Shown here: one piece after another, positions 7,264-17,462 of the stretch
Position numbering within the stretch: the stretch's first letter is position 1
Layout: each line of letters begins with the position of its first letter
Assembly (NCBI GenBank): GCA_903907185.1
Contig: CAIVND010000151.1
Span: 1 to 20,535 of the forward strand
DNA length: 20,535 nucleotides
DNA from: an uncultured Acidimicrobiaceae bacterium
Lineage (GTDB): Bacteria > Actinomycetota > Acidimicrobiia > Acidimicrobiales > Bog-793
Direction: 5' to 3'
Notes under the pieces: generated by a model
What the model was told of the DNA's origin: nothing
The model's input: only the letters and a program-made list of their open reading frames with translations
The model's database searches: none
Made by a program: the position numbers and the translations under genes

Positions 7264-7809
7264 TTAAAGGGAGAGGCGTTGCCTTGAGGCCTCAACTATA
7301 GCGGCGAGTTCGCGGGTGGCCTGCTCAAGGCTGTCGTTGATGACAATTGCGTCAGCAAAGGCCCTTCCCTCTGCCATCTCCCGCTCCCCGAGCGCAAGAC
7401 GAGCCGTGACGTGGGCCTCTTCGTCTCCGCGGCCGCGTAGCCGCTCCTCCTGTACCGCTCGCGAGGGAGCATCAAGAAGGACGCAGACTACGTCCTTGCA
7501 GCGCTCTCTCACCTGACGGGCTCCTTGGATGTCGATCTCCAGTACGAGGTCATGATCGTCACCTGACTCGGGCAGAGGTGTTCCATAGGAGTAATCGAGG
7601 ACCTTCGCCCACTCAAGGAAACCGCCCTCGTCGACACGTTGTTGGAAGGAAGCTTCGTCCACAAAGGTGTAAGCGTCCTCAGGCTCACCCACGCGCCGCT
7701 GGCGCGTCGTCCATGAGCGCGACAGCCTCAGCCGAGGGTCAGACGCGACAAGTCGATCGATGACCGTTCCCTTGCCGGCCCCTCCGGGGCCGGAGACGAC
7801 GAGAATCAG
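7264..7809 (-). CDS. gmk: Guanylate kinase, apparently CTG (or ATT) start
   Basis: Guanylate kinase converts GMP and ATP to GDP and ADP. The P-loop SGPGGAGKGT (residues 6-15) starts near the N-terminus. It is followed by SWTTRQRRVGEPEDAYTFVD (32-51), the LDYSYGTP nucleotide-binding segment (71-78), EIDIQGA (91-97), RLRGRG lid residues (123-128) and VINDSLEQA (156-164). These make a complete 181-residue enzyme. No ATG, GTG or TTG lies between an in-frame TGA upstream and the P-loop. The only candidates are CTG at 7809, whose last bases overlap the mihF stop (CTGA), or the next codon, ATT. The nearest in-frame GTG (7692) would delete the P-loop. Reinitiation after mihF is a reasonable inference. 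A sequencing error near 7806-7830 is the alternative explanation. The function is sure, the start is not. Confidence 0.9.
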   Translation of the reverse strand: MILVVSGPGGAGKGTVIDRLVASDPRLRLSRSWTTRQRRVGEPEDAYTFVDEASFQQRVDEGGFLEWAKVLDYSYGTPLPESGDDHDLVLEIDIQGARQVRERCKDVVCVLLDAPSRAVQEERLRGRGDEEAHVTARLALGEREMAEGRAFADAIVINDSLEQATRELAAIVEASRQRLSL

Positions 7810-8126
7810 GGTCGCTCGATGGCCTCAAGAAGCGCCACGATCTGCTTGGCGCCAAGACCCTGCAGTCGACGGGTCTCGGAGATTCCAACCTGCTCCATCA
7901 GCTTACGAGCTTTAACCTTGCCGGTACCGGGGAGTGACTCAAGCGCAGCAAGAACCTTCATCTTGCCGACGATCTCATCGTTCGGTGCCTTCTCGACCAA
8001 CTCTTTTAGGGTTACGCGTCCACTCTTCAGGTGGTCTTTGACCTCTGCACGTGCCTTGCGGGCAATTGCAGCCTTTGCGAGAGCGGCGGTTCTTTGTTCA
8101 GGGGTAAGTGCGGGGGGTTGTGGCAT
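7806..8126 (-). CDS. mihF: Integration host factor, actinobacterial type (MihF)
   Basis: MihF is a small nucleoid-associated DNA-binding protein of actinobacteria, unrelated in fold to E. coli IHF. It was first found as the host factor for mycobacteriophage L5 integration. The 106-residue product begins with the typical LTPEQRTAALAKAAIARKAR (7-26). It then has DEIVGKMKVLAALESLPGTG (50-69) and a C-terminal H2TH-type DNA-binding segment ending in ISETRRLQGLGAKQ. Length and pattern match the family. The ATG at 8126 has no Shine-Dalgarno, but TAACGT lies 7 bases upstream, which would suit a leaderless mRNA. The stop overlaps the apparent gmk start, as part of the conserved mihF-gmk pair. This gene is the best clue that the host is an actinobacterium. 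Confidence 0.95.
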   Translation of the reverse strand: MPQPPALTPEQRTAALAKAAIARKARAEVKDHLKSGRVTLKELVEKAPNDEIVGKMKVLAALESLPGTGKVKARKLMEQVGISETRRLQGLGAKQIVALLEAIERP

Positions 8127-8133
8127 GGCAGGT

Positions 8134-8139
8134 ACGTTA
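8134..8139 (-). promoter_or_regulatory. Candidate leaderless promoter of mihF (-10 hexamer)
   Basis: TAACGT on the minus strand fits TANNNT and ends 7 bases before the A of the mihF ATG, the spacing expected for leaderless transcripts, which are frequent in actinobacteria. GTGGCA about 18 bases further upstream is a weak -35 match (4 of 6 to TTGACA). A second, weaker candidate, TTGACG (8261-8266) with TACTGC (8238-8243) at 17 bases, would give a leader of about 100 bases. The 160-base gap after pyrF is consistent with an independent promoter. Confidence 0.4.
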
Positions 8140-8286
8140 GCGCCGACGATGACTTCGTGCCACCTCGCCGGCGAACGAATCGTACGAAAACTACCTGTCT
8201 CGGTAAGGTTCTACGAGAAAATATTTCTTTCGTCTGCGCAGTATGCAGCGCCATACAGCTCGTCAAAAAGGTGCTCGACGAGATCG

Positions 8287-9000
8287 TTAGATCAATGAAC
8301 TTACGATCGTCAGTGCCGCAAGTTCCGGGTCGTTCGCTCTCGTAATCGGTCGTCCAAGAACCAAAAGATCTGCACCTCGTTGGATGGCTTCGGGCGGCGT
8401 CATCGTTCGCCGCTGATCATCAAGTGCGACTCCCGCTGGACGAGTTCCCGGAACGATGGTCATCAATCCCGGCGCGAATTCGCGGGTGATTGCCAAGTCT
8501 GTTGCAGCGCAGACAAGTGCACCACAACCAGCATCCTTTGCAATACGTGAACGACGCGTCAGCTCAGCCGGAGGAGCTTCTCGATCACTCGTCAGCACCG
8601 TAACGCCGACCGCAATTGTTGGCAGGTGACCACTATCTGATGCACCCTCACGTAAACCATTCACACAGGCGCGCACCATCTCTTCGCCACCACTCGTGTG
8701 CACAGTGAGATAGCGAACTCCAAGTGCTCCCACAACTCGGGCGCTCCGCTCGACCGTCGTGGGGATGTCATGCAATTTGAGGTCCAAGAAGATGTCAACA
8801 TCGAAATTGCTTAGTGCCAATACTGCCTGTCTTCCCTCTGAAAGATACAGCTCCAGTCCGATCTTGATCGTTCCAACATAGGGATGCAGGAGTTGCGTCA
8901 GCGCAGTTGCTTCGTTCAATGTATCGACGTCGAGCGCCAGGACCACCTGCTGGCGTGCACGTTCAAACTCTGTTGTAGAAAAGAGCGATCGATCAACCAT
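8287..9000 (-). CDS. pyrF: Orotidine 5'-phosphate decarboxylase
   Basis: PyrF performs the last step of UMP synthesis, decarboxylating orotidine 5'-phosphate. The 237-residue barrel protein has LALDVD (21-26), IKIGLELY (45-52) and the catalytic FLDLKLHDIPTTV (71-83) with D73, K75 and D78. It also carries the phosphate-binding VPGTRPAG near residue 183 and a closing LVLGRPITRA. This is the E. coli/Bacillus-type enzyme; mycobacteria use the longer, divergent type 2 form. The ATG at 9000 has AGGAG 6 bases upstream and overlaps the pyrD stop by 8 bases, so translation is probably coupled. It is the last gene of the pyr operon; no clear intrinsic terminator follows. Identity is certain. Confidence 0.96.
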   Translation of the reverse strand: MVDRSLFSTTEFERARQQVVLALDVDTLNEATALTQLLHPYVGTIKIGLELYLSEGRQAVLALSNFDVDIFLDLKLHDIPTTVERSARVVGALGVRYLTVHTSGGEEMVRACVNGLREGASDSGHLPTIAVGVTVLTSDREAPPAELTRRSRIAKDAGCGALVCAATDLAITREFAPGLMTIVPGTRPAGVALDDQRRTMTPPEAIQRGADLLVLGRPITRANDPELAALTIVSSLI

Positions 9001-9912
9001 GTGCGACTCCTGTCAGCTCGGCAACTCGCTTGATGTTCTCGCCCTCACACCAACTCGTTAGCTCTTTGAGAATTCGGCTTGTCGCTCGAGGCTCGGCGAA
9101 AGTCGCCGTACCGACTCCAACTGCGCTTGCTCCTGCCATCATCAAGGCAACTGCCTCTCGTCCCGTGCTCACTCCGCCGACACCAACAATGGGAAGGTCA
9201 GGGTGTGCTCTATGGCAGTCAAAGACCGCCCGCAGTGCAACGGGATGGACTGCCGGGCCCGAAAGGCCGCCACCGATGGCGCCAAGAACTGGACGGCGGT
9301 GGTCGATGTCGATACCGAGCCCGAGCACAGTGTTGATCAGCGTAACGGCTGTTGCACCACCTGCCCGAGCCGCTCCAGCGATCTCGGCGATATCGGAGAC
9401 ATTCGGCGACAGCTTTGCCCAACGTGGCAGCCCTGCGGAGCTCGTCGCCTCGAGAACCTCTTGGGTCGCACTCACCGAGTGGGCAAACATCCTTGAGCGA
9501 TCCTCCACATTTGGACAGGAGATATTTACCTCGAGCGCGACGACCGACTCGGGCAGTCCGCGCAACATCGACGCTGCGCGGGCAAAGTCAGCAACGCTCC
9601 GTCCCCAGATACTTACGACCACCGTCGCATGCAACTCGACAAGGGAGGGAAGCTCCTCTTCAATCCACGCTGGAACGCCACGGCCCTGGAGACCAACGCT
9701 GTTGAGCATGCCCGCCCGCACGGGAGCCACGCGAGGTGATGGGTTGCCCGGCCAAGGATCTGCGCTCAGTGACTTCACGACCACTGCGCCAAGCGTTGCG
9801 AGATCCACGTAGGCACCCAACTCCGCACCGTGTCCCGAAGTCCCCGCTGCAGTGAGTATCGGGCTCGCGAGCGATACGTCACCAACTCGCACGCTGAGAT
9901 CCACCGAACTGT

Positions 9913-9916
<4 letters not shown>
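8993..9916 (-). CDS. pyrD: Dihydroorotate dehydrogenase, class IB-like
   Basis: PyrD oxidises dihydroorotate to orotate with FMN. The 307-residue product lacks the N-terminal membrane helix of class 2 enzymes. It has the class 1 catalytic cysteine in NISCPNV (131-137, C134), lysines in VVVKSL (48) and WAKLSPNVSDI (168), INT at 195-197, and the FMN phosphate motifs GGGLSGPAV (215-223) and VGVGGV (244-249). Overall it looks like the class IB catalytic subunit, which normally works with the iron-sulfur flavoprotein PyrK and NAD. No pyrK is present in this operon, so its electron acceptor is unclear. I chose the ATG at 9916 because it overlaps the carB stop as ATGA and gives the normal N-terminus. 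The open frame extends 19 codons further upstream, inside carB. Confidence 0.93.
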
Positions 9917-13293
<3,377 letters not shown>

Positions 13294-13295
13294 CG

Positions 13296-14411
13296 TTAGA
13301 GCCTCCTCATCTTTAGACTCTTCGTATCCATGAGGTGAGCGAACTCATCGAAGAGATAGAGCGCATCGTGTGGACCTGGTCCTGCCTCGGGGTGATATTG
13401 AACGGAGAAGGCGGGGATCGTCGTGGAATTGATTCCCTCAACAACTCCATCGTTGAGATTTCGATGCGTTACGGTCGCATCGCGTAGCGTCTCTTCGCTC
13501 ACTGCATAACCATGGTTCTGCGCGGTGACCTCAACCACCCCCGTGGAGAGTCGTTGCACCGGATGATTCGCCCCGTGATGACCGAACGGCAACTTGTAGG
13601 TCTTTGCACCAAGTGCCGTCGCAAGGAGCTGGTGACCGAGACAGATCCCAAAGACCGGTACCGCATCAAGGAGATTGACGATCTCGTTCACCAGGTGTGG
13701 AAGTGCTTCAGGATCGCCAGGGCCATTGGAGAGAAAGACACCATCAGGATTGCGACCAAGTACCTCTGCGGCTGGCGTATCAGCCGGTACGACCTCAACC
13801 GTTCCAAGTGTGCTGAGATGACGAAGGATCGTTGACTTGATCCCGTAGTCATAGGCAACGATCACCCGTGATCCTGTTCCCACGAAGTAGGGATCGACCG
13901 TTGACACCTCATCGACAAGATTCATCCCTGCGGTACCTGGCTCCGCTCTGGCCGCTCGCAGAAGGTCGGCGACTGGCGCGCCGCCAAAGGCACAGGTCAT
14001 TGCGCCCGCCTCTCGGATGTGGCGGGTCAATCTCCGGGTGTCGATCCCCATCACACCACCGACCCCATGACGGGTGAGAAAGCCTTCAAGGTCCTCCGTT
14101 GACCGCCAGTTGCTGGGTACCTCAACCAGGTCGCGGACGATGACGCCTCGACAGAACGGTCGGACACTTTCATTATCGACATCGGAGATTCCATAACTTC
14201 CGATGTGCGGGTAGGTAAAGGCAACGACCTGGCCGGCATAGGAGGGGTCGGTGATGATCTCCTGATAGCCGGTGAGAGAGGTGTTAAAGACCAGTTCGCC
14301 GGTGGAGATCTTATTTGGGTCAACGTCGGTTGCCCCGATCGCTTCGCCACTAAAGACTGTGCCATCAGCGAGCACAAGTGTCGCCTCGTTGCGAATTCTC
14401 GAAAAACTCAT
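13296..14411 (-). CDS. carA: Carbamoyl-phosphate synthase small subunit (glutaminase)
   Basis: CarA hydrolyses glutamine and passes ammonia to CarB. The 371-residue product has the N-terminal CPSase domain (LVLADGTVFSGEAIG at 12-26; GELVFNTSLTGYQEIITDPS at 38-57). The C-terminal class I glutamine amidotransferase domain has SNGPGDPEA (228-236), the nucleophile C257 in FGICLGHQ (254-261), and H340/E342 in QYHPEAGPGP. All three catalytic residues are present and the length is normal. The ATG at 14411 lies 39 bases after the pyrC stop. The only purine-rich motif, GAGAGG, is about 15 bases away, so the ribosome-binding site is weak. It sits directly before carB, as in most operons. Identity is certain. 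Confidence 0.97.
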   Translation of the reverse strand: MSFSRIRNEATLVLADGTVFSGEAIGATDVDPNKISTGELVFNTSLTGYQEIITDPSYAGQVVAFTYPHIGSYGISDVDNESVRPFCRGVIVRDLVEVPSNWRSTEDLEGFLTRHGVGGVMGIDTRRLTRHIREAGAMTCAFGGAPVADLLRAARAEPGTAGMNLVDEVSTVDPYFVGTGSRVIVAYDYGIKSTILRHLSTLGTVEVVPADTPAAEVLGRNPDGVFLSNGPGDPEALPHLVNEIVNLLDAVPVFGICLGHQLLATALGAKTYKLPFGHHGANHPVQRLSTGVVEVTAQNHGYAVSEETLRDATVTHRNLNDGVVEGINSTTIPAFSVQYHPEAGPGPHDALYLFDEFAHLMDTKSLKMRRL

Positions 14412-14450
14412 CGGTGCTATTCCATACCTCTCATAAATTGCTTGTCGTAT

Positions 14451-15791
14451 TCATCGCTGTGCATCTGCATCCGTAACCACAAGTTCTCCTCGATAGAGCG
14501 TGTGCCGGACGCGGCCGACAAGATCGAGTTGGGCGAATGGGGTGTTATGTGATCGACTCGCTGTCGAAGATTCCTCCACCTTCCAGCGTTCTGTTGGATC
14601 AAAGACCACAAGGTCAGCTCGAGCTCCAACAACGATCTCTCCGCAGTGCTCATGACGATCGAGTCGGGCGATCCGTGCTGGCGACAGTGTGAACAACCTG
14701 ACAAGATCGAGCATCGACAGCGCTGGCAGAGTTGGATCGTCGGTGATCCGTAGATGGGCCTTTGCAACAAGTTCGGTGTAGGCAACAGCAAACGCTGTTT
14801 CGAGGCCGATCATTCCGGGCGGAGCACAATCAAATGGTTCATCTTTAAGTTCAGGTGAGTGCGGAGCGTGGTCGGTCGCGATGGCATCGATTGTCCCATC
14901 GAGGATTCCCGCACGGACCCCATTCACGTCGGCAGCGGTGCGAAGTGGAGGGTTGACCTTAAAGACGGGGTTGTACGAGGCAATCTCCGCATCGGAGAGT
15001 GAGAGATGGTGGGGGGTCGCCTCAGCGGTGATCGATAGGCCCTCCCTCTTCGCCCTTCGCACAAGATCGATAGCTCCTATCGTTGAAAGATGGAGGAAGT
15101 GCATCGAGGCACCGAGCTCACGAACAAGTTCAAGGTCACGCTCGACCATCACCTCCTCCGCACTTGATGGCTGTCCAGCAAGTCCCAACTTTGATGACCA
15201 GACACCCTCGTGCATGGGCGCGCCCTTTGCGTGTTCCTCATTCTCACAGTGCTGTCCGAGAGTGAGCCCAAGGCGCGACGCGACGATAAGCGCCTCGCGC
15301 ATTAATGCATCGCTCTGAACTCCACGACCATCATCAGTAAAGAGGCAGATACCGAACTCCGCGAGATCGGCCATGGGTGTGAGCTTCTCACCGAGTCGAC
15401 CGATGGTGATCGACCCCGAGAGCGCGACCTCACAGAGCGTGTTGCGAGCAAGGTCGTGGAGGTGGCGAACGATCTCGACACTGTCGATCGTCGGTGACGT
15501 GTTCGGCATCGCGACCACGGCGCGATAGCCACCGATTGCTGCCGCGCGTGAACCACTCTCAACCGTCTCCGAGCGTTCTCCTCCGGGTTCGCGAAGATGA
15601 GTATGAAGGTCCACAAACGCGGGAAGCAGGTAACCATTTGCACCGTCGACAATCCGCGCGCCAATCGGTACCTCAACCGACTCTGCGACAGCAACGATGG
15701 TCTCTCCTCGCACAAGGACATCCATCCGACGCTCGCCGGCCGCGTCCACCAAGGTCGCTCCCTTGATGATGATCTCTTCCGCCTTACTCAA
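14451..15791 (-). CDS. pyrC: Dihydroorotase, type I, probable TTG start
   Basis: Dihydroorotase closes carbamoyl aspartate to dihydroorotate, using zinc. The product has the N-terminal metal motif VDLHTHLREPG (60-70, H63 and H65), GGYRAVVAMPNTSPT shortly after, and TDHAPHS near residue 305. The C-terminal amidohydrolase end includes ARIARLDRHEHCGEIVVGAR and GADLVVFDP-like sequence. This is the type I dihydroorotase found in actinobacteria and Bacillus. No ATG gives a sensible N-terminus. I chose the TTG at 15791 (446 residues): it follows AGGTGATC, an extended match to the anti-Shine-Dalgarno, by about 5 bases and overlaps the pyrB stop by 8 bases. A TTG at 15794 and a GTG at 15800 are alternatives. 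The far upstream ATG at 15899 would put 36 unrelated residues inside pyrB. Confidence 0.94.
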   Translation of the reverse strand: MSKAEEIIIKGATLVDAAGERRMDVLVRGETIVAVAESVEVPIGARIVDGANGYLLPAFVDLHTHLREPGGERSETVESGSRAAAIGGYRAVVAMPNTSPTIDSVEIVRHLHDLARNTLCEVALSGSITIGRLGEKLTPMADLAEFGICLFTDDGRGVQSDALMREALIVASRLGLTLGQHCENEEHAKGAPMHEGVWSSKLGLAGQPSSAEEVMVERDLELVRELGASMHFLHLSTIGAIDLVRRAKREGLSITAEATPHHLSLSDAEIASYNPVFKVNPPLRTAADVNGVRAGILDGTIDAIATDHAPHSPELKDEPFDCAPPGMIGLETAFAVAYTELVAKAHLRITDDPTLPALSMLDLVRLFTLSPARIARLDRHEHCGEIVVGARADLVVFDPTERWKVEESSTASRSHNTPFAQLDLVGRVRHTLYRGELVVTDADAQR

Positions 15792-16788
15792 CAAGATCAC
15801 CTGACTCTGCGCCAACGGTGCGCGGGCCGCCGAGAAGCCGGAAGAGCACCGCCATCCGCACCGGTACGCCATTTCGAGCCTGATCGAGGATGAGCGCATT
15901 TGGTAGATCCGCGACCGTTGAATCGATCTCTACCCCGCGATTCATCGGTCCTGGATGCATGATCAGTGCATCCTTACCAAGTCGCGCTGCGCGCTCGGTA
16001 GTGAGACCGAAGTGACGTCGGTACTCATCGAGATCGTCGAGATGAGCCTCGGCCATGCGCTCATGCTGTATCCGCAACAGGTAACAGACATCGGTGGAAT
16101 CAAGGGTGGAATCGAGATCGGTCGTGACTCGTGCGATTGGCCAACCCTCGGTCGAGATCGGCAGAAGTGCCTCTGGAGCCACCAACGTGACCTCTGCCCC
16201 AAGTGCGGCGAGAGCCAAGACGTTGGATCTCGCAACCCGAGAGTGGCGAACATCGCCGACAATGTTGACCCGCAGACCAGCAAAATCATCAACTACCTGA
16301 CCGCTACGCCTACTCAACGCCTCCCGGATCGTGAACGCGTCGAGGAGAGCCTGTGTCGGATGCTCGTGCTGACCATCGCCCGCGTTGATCACCGATGCTC
16401 GGACCCACCGACTTGCCTGGAGTGCAGCGCCCGAGGAGGGGTGGCGGATAATGATCGCATCGACGCCAAGGGCATCGACGGTCTGCACCGTGTCTCGAAG
16501 CGACTCTCCCTTTTGAACCGAAGATGTCGCCGAAAAAAACGTCAAAACATCTGCGTTGAGACGCTGCGCGGCCATCTCAAAGGAGAGTCTCGTCCGAGTG
16601 GAGTTTTCGAAGAAGACGGTCACAATCGTCCGACCGCGAAGCGCTGGAACCTTTGGCATTGGACGATGCGAGATCTCCGCAAAGGCATCGGCCTGATGCA
16701 AGATCTCAAGGATGCCCTCCCGTCCAAGATCAGAGACGGATAACAGATTGTCGCGACCTGCCTCACGATCGATCGTCTCGATGGTCAT
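15784..16788 (-). CDS. pyrB: Aspartate carbamoyltransferase catalytic chain
   Basis: PyrB joins carbamoyl phosphate and aspartate, the committed step of pyrimidine synthesis. The 334-residue product has the carbamoyl-phosphate motif FFENSTRTR (59-67), SVQKGES (90-96), NAGDGQHEHPTQALLD (135-150), and HPGPMNRGVEID (278-289). All active-site residues of the catalytic chain are present and the length is near normal (about 310). No pyrI regulatory-chain gene is nearby, as expected outside enterobacteria. The ATG at 16788 overlaps the pyrR stop as ATGA, and the stop overlaps the apparent pyrC start. It is therefore tightly coupled in the operon. Identity is certain. Confidence 0.97.
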   Translation of the reverse strand: MTIETIDREAGRDNLLSVSDLGREGILEILHQADAFAEISHRPMPKVPALRGRTIVTVFFENSTRTRLSFEMAAQRLNADVLTFFSATSSVQKGESLRDTVQTVDALGVDAIIIRHPSSGAALQASRWVRASVINAGDGQHEHPTQALLDAFTIREALSRRSGQVVDDFAGLRVNIVGDVRHSRVARSNVLALAALGAEVTLVAPEALLPISTEGWPIARVTTDLDSTLDSTDVCYLLRIQHERMAEAHLDDLDEYRRHFGLTTERAARLGKDALIMHPGPMNRGVEIDSTVADLPNALILDQARNGVPVRMAVLFRLLGGPRTVGAESGDLVE

Positions 16789-17363
16789 CGGTCCACTGAT
16801 TCAGCAAATTCGCCGATCATGACACCCTCCCAGCTGACCTTGACCATCTCATCAAGCCGGGTGGGGAGGTTCTTGCCGATGTAGTCAGGTCGTATCGGTA
16901 GCTCCCGATGTCCCCGATCGATCATCACCGCAAGTTGAACGGCGCGTGCTCGGCCATGATCGGCGAGCGCATCGAGCGCCGCGCGTACGGTACGTCCGGT
17001 AAAGAGAACATCGTCCACTATCACCACTGTTCGATCGGTGAGATCGATCGGAATATCCGTTGGTGACTGTTCGAGCACTGGCCGAAGCTGGATGTCGTCC
17101 CGGTAGAGCGCGACGTCAAGGAGGCCGAAGGGAACTGCAACTCCGCTGATCTCTCGGACAAGCTCCACAAGATGCCGAGCGAAGGGGGCACCACCGGTCT
17201 GTAGGCCAACAACTACCAGTGACTCGGCGCCATGGTTGTGCTCAATGATCTCGTGAGCGATACGAACGAGAACTCTCCGGAGATCGTCGGCGCTCATCAC
17301 AACGGAACGGGAGATAAAGGCTCGCCCCACTGGGCGTGCCGAGCCGCGCGCGTGCTCAATCAC
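16785..17363 (-). CDS. pyrR: Pyrimidine operon regulator / uracil phosphoribosyltransferase family
   Basis: PyrR binds pyr mRNA when UMP or UTP is plentiful and lowers expression of the operon; many PyrR proteins also have uracil phosphoribosyltransferase activity. The 192-residue product has the PRPP-binding motif VVIVDDVLFTGRTVRAA (113-129), VGLQTGGAPFA (52-62), and the PyrR-type RGHRELPIRPDYIGKNLPT segment (150-168). Canonical PyrR is about 180 residues; the first 20 here are a slight extension. I chose the GTG at 17363 because GGAGG lies 4 bases upstream. An in-frame ATG at residue 23 is an alternative but lacks as good a site. The gene is first in the operon and has a matching RNA target in its own leader, so autoregulation is very likely. 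Confidence 0.95.
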   Translation of the reverse strand: MIEHARGSARPVGRAFISRSVVMSADDLRRVLVRIAHEIIEHNHGAESLVVVGLQTGGAPFARHLVELVREISGVAVPFGLLDVALYRDDIQLRPVLEQSPTDIPIDLTDRTVVIVDDVLFTGRTVRAALDALADHGRARAVQLAVMIDRGHRELPIRPDYIGKNLPTRLDEMVKVSWEGVMIGEFAESVDR

Positions 17364-17379
17364 CGTTCCTCCAATGTCC

Positions 17380-17410
17380 GTACGAGCCTCACAGGACCCG
17401 TTTCACGTAC
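17380..17410 (-). promoter_or_regulatory. PyrR-binding RNA hairpin in the pyr operon leader
   Basis: The transcript contains GGUCCUGUGAGGCU (17385-17398). This fits the published Bacillus PyrR-binding loop consensus ARUCCNGNGAGGYU at every position except the first (G for A). It has the CNGNGA hexaloop closed by a short stem. A perfect outer stem, GTACG (17406-17410) with CGTAC (17380-17384), surrounds it, with a purine-rich bulge on the 5' side, as in known PyrR sites. The SD GGAGG (17368-17372) is only 7 bases downstream and no U-run terminator is present. Translational repression, as described for mycobacteria, is more likely than attenuation. Confidence 0.8.
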
Positions 17411-17417
17411 GCAGACC

Positions 17418-17423
17418 ATTGTA
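17418..17423 (-). promoter_or_regulatory. -10 hexamer of the pyr operon promoter
   Basis: TACAAT on the minus strand is a near-consensus -10 element. Transcription would begin near 17411, placing the PyrR-binding hairpin at the very 5' end of the mRNA. The region 17 bases upstream is GC-rich and has no good -35 hexamer. The 99-base gap after purM, in an otherwise overlapping gene run, supports a promoter here. Confidence 0.6.
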
Positions 17424-17462
17424 GTGGCGACTAATTGGCCGCGCGCCCGAATTACCTACGGT

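Noticed and set aside
8259..8282. Inverted repeat CTCGTC/GACGAG after pyrF as a terminator
   Set aside because: The stem has only 6 bp and the T-run is inside the 12-base loop rather than after the stem.
9030..9812. 260-codon plus-strand open frame
   Set aside because: It is antisense to pyrD, low in complexity (Ser/Thr/Ala/Pro-rich), with no domain or ribosome-binding site. It is a shadow frame.
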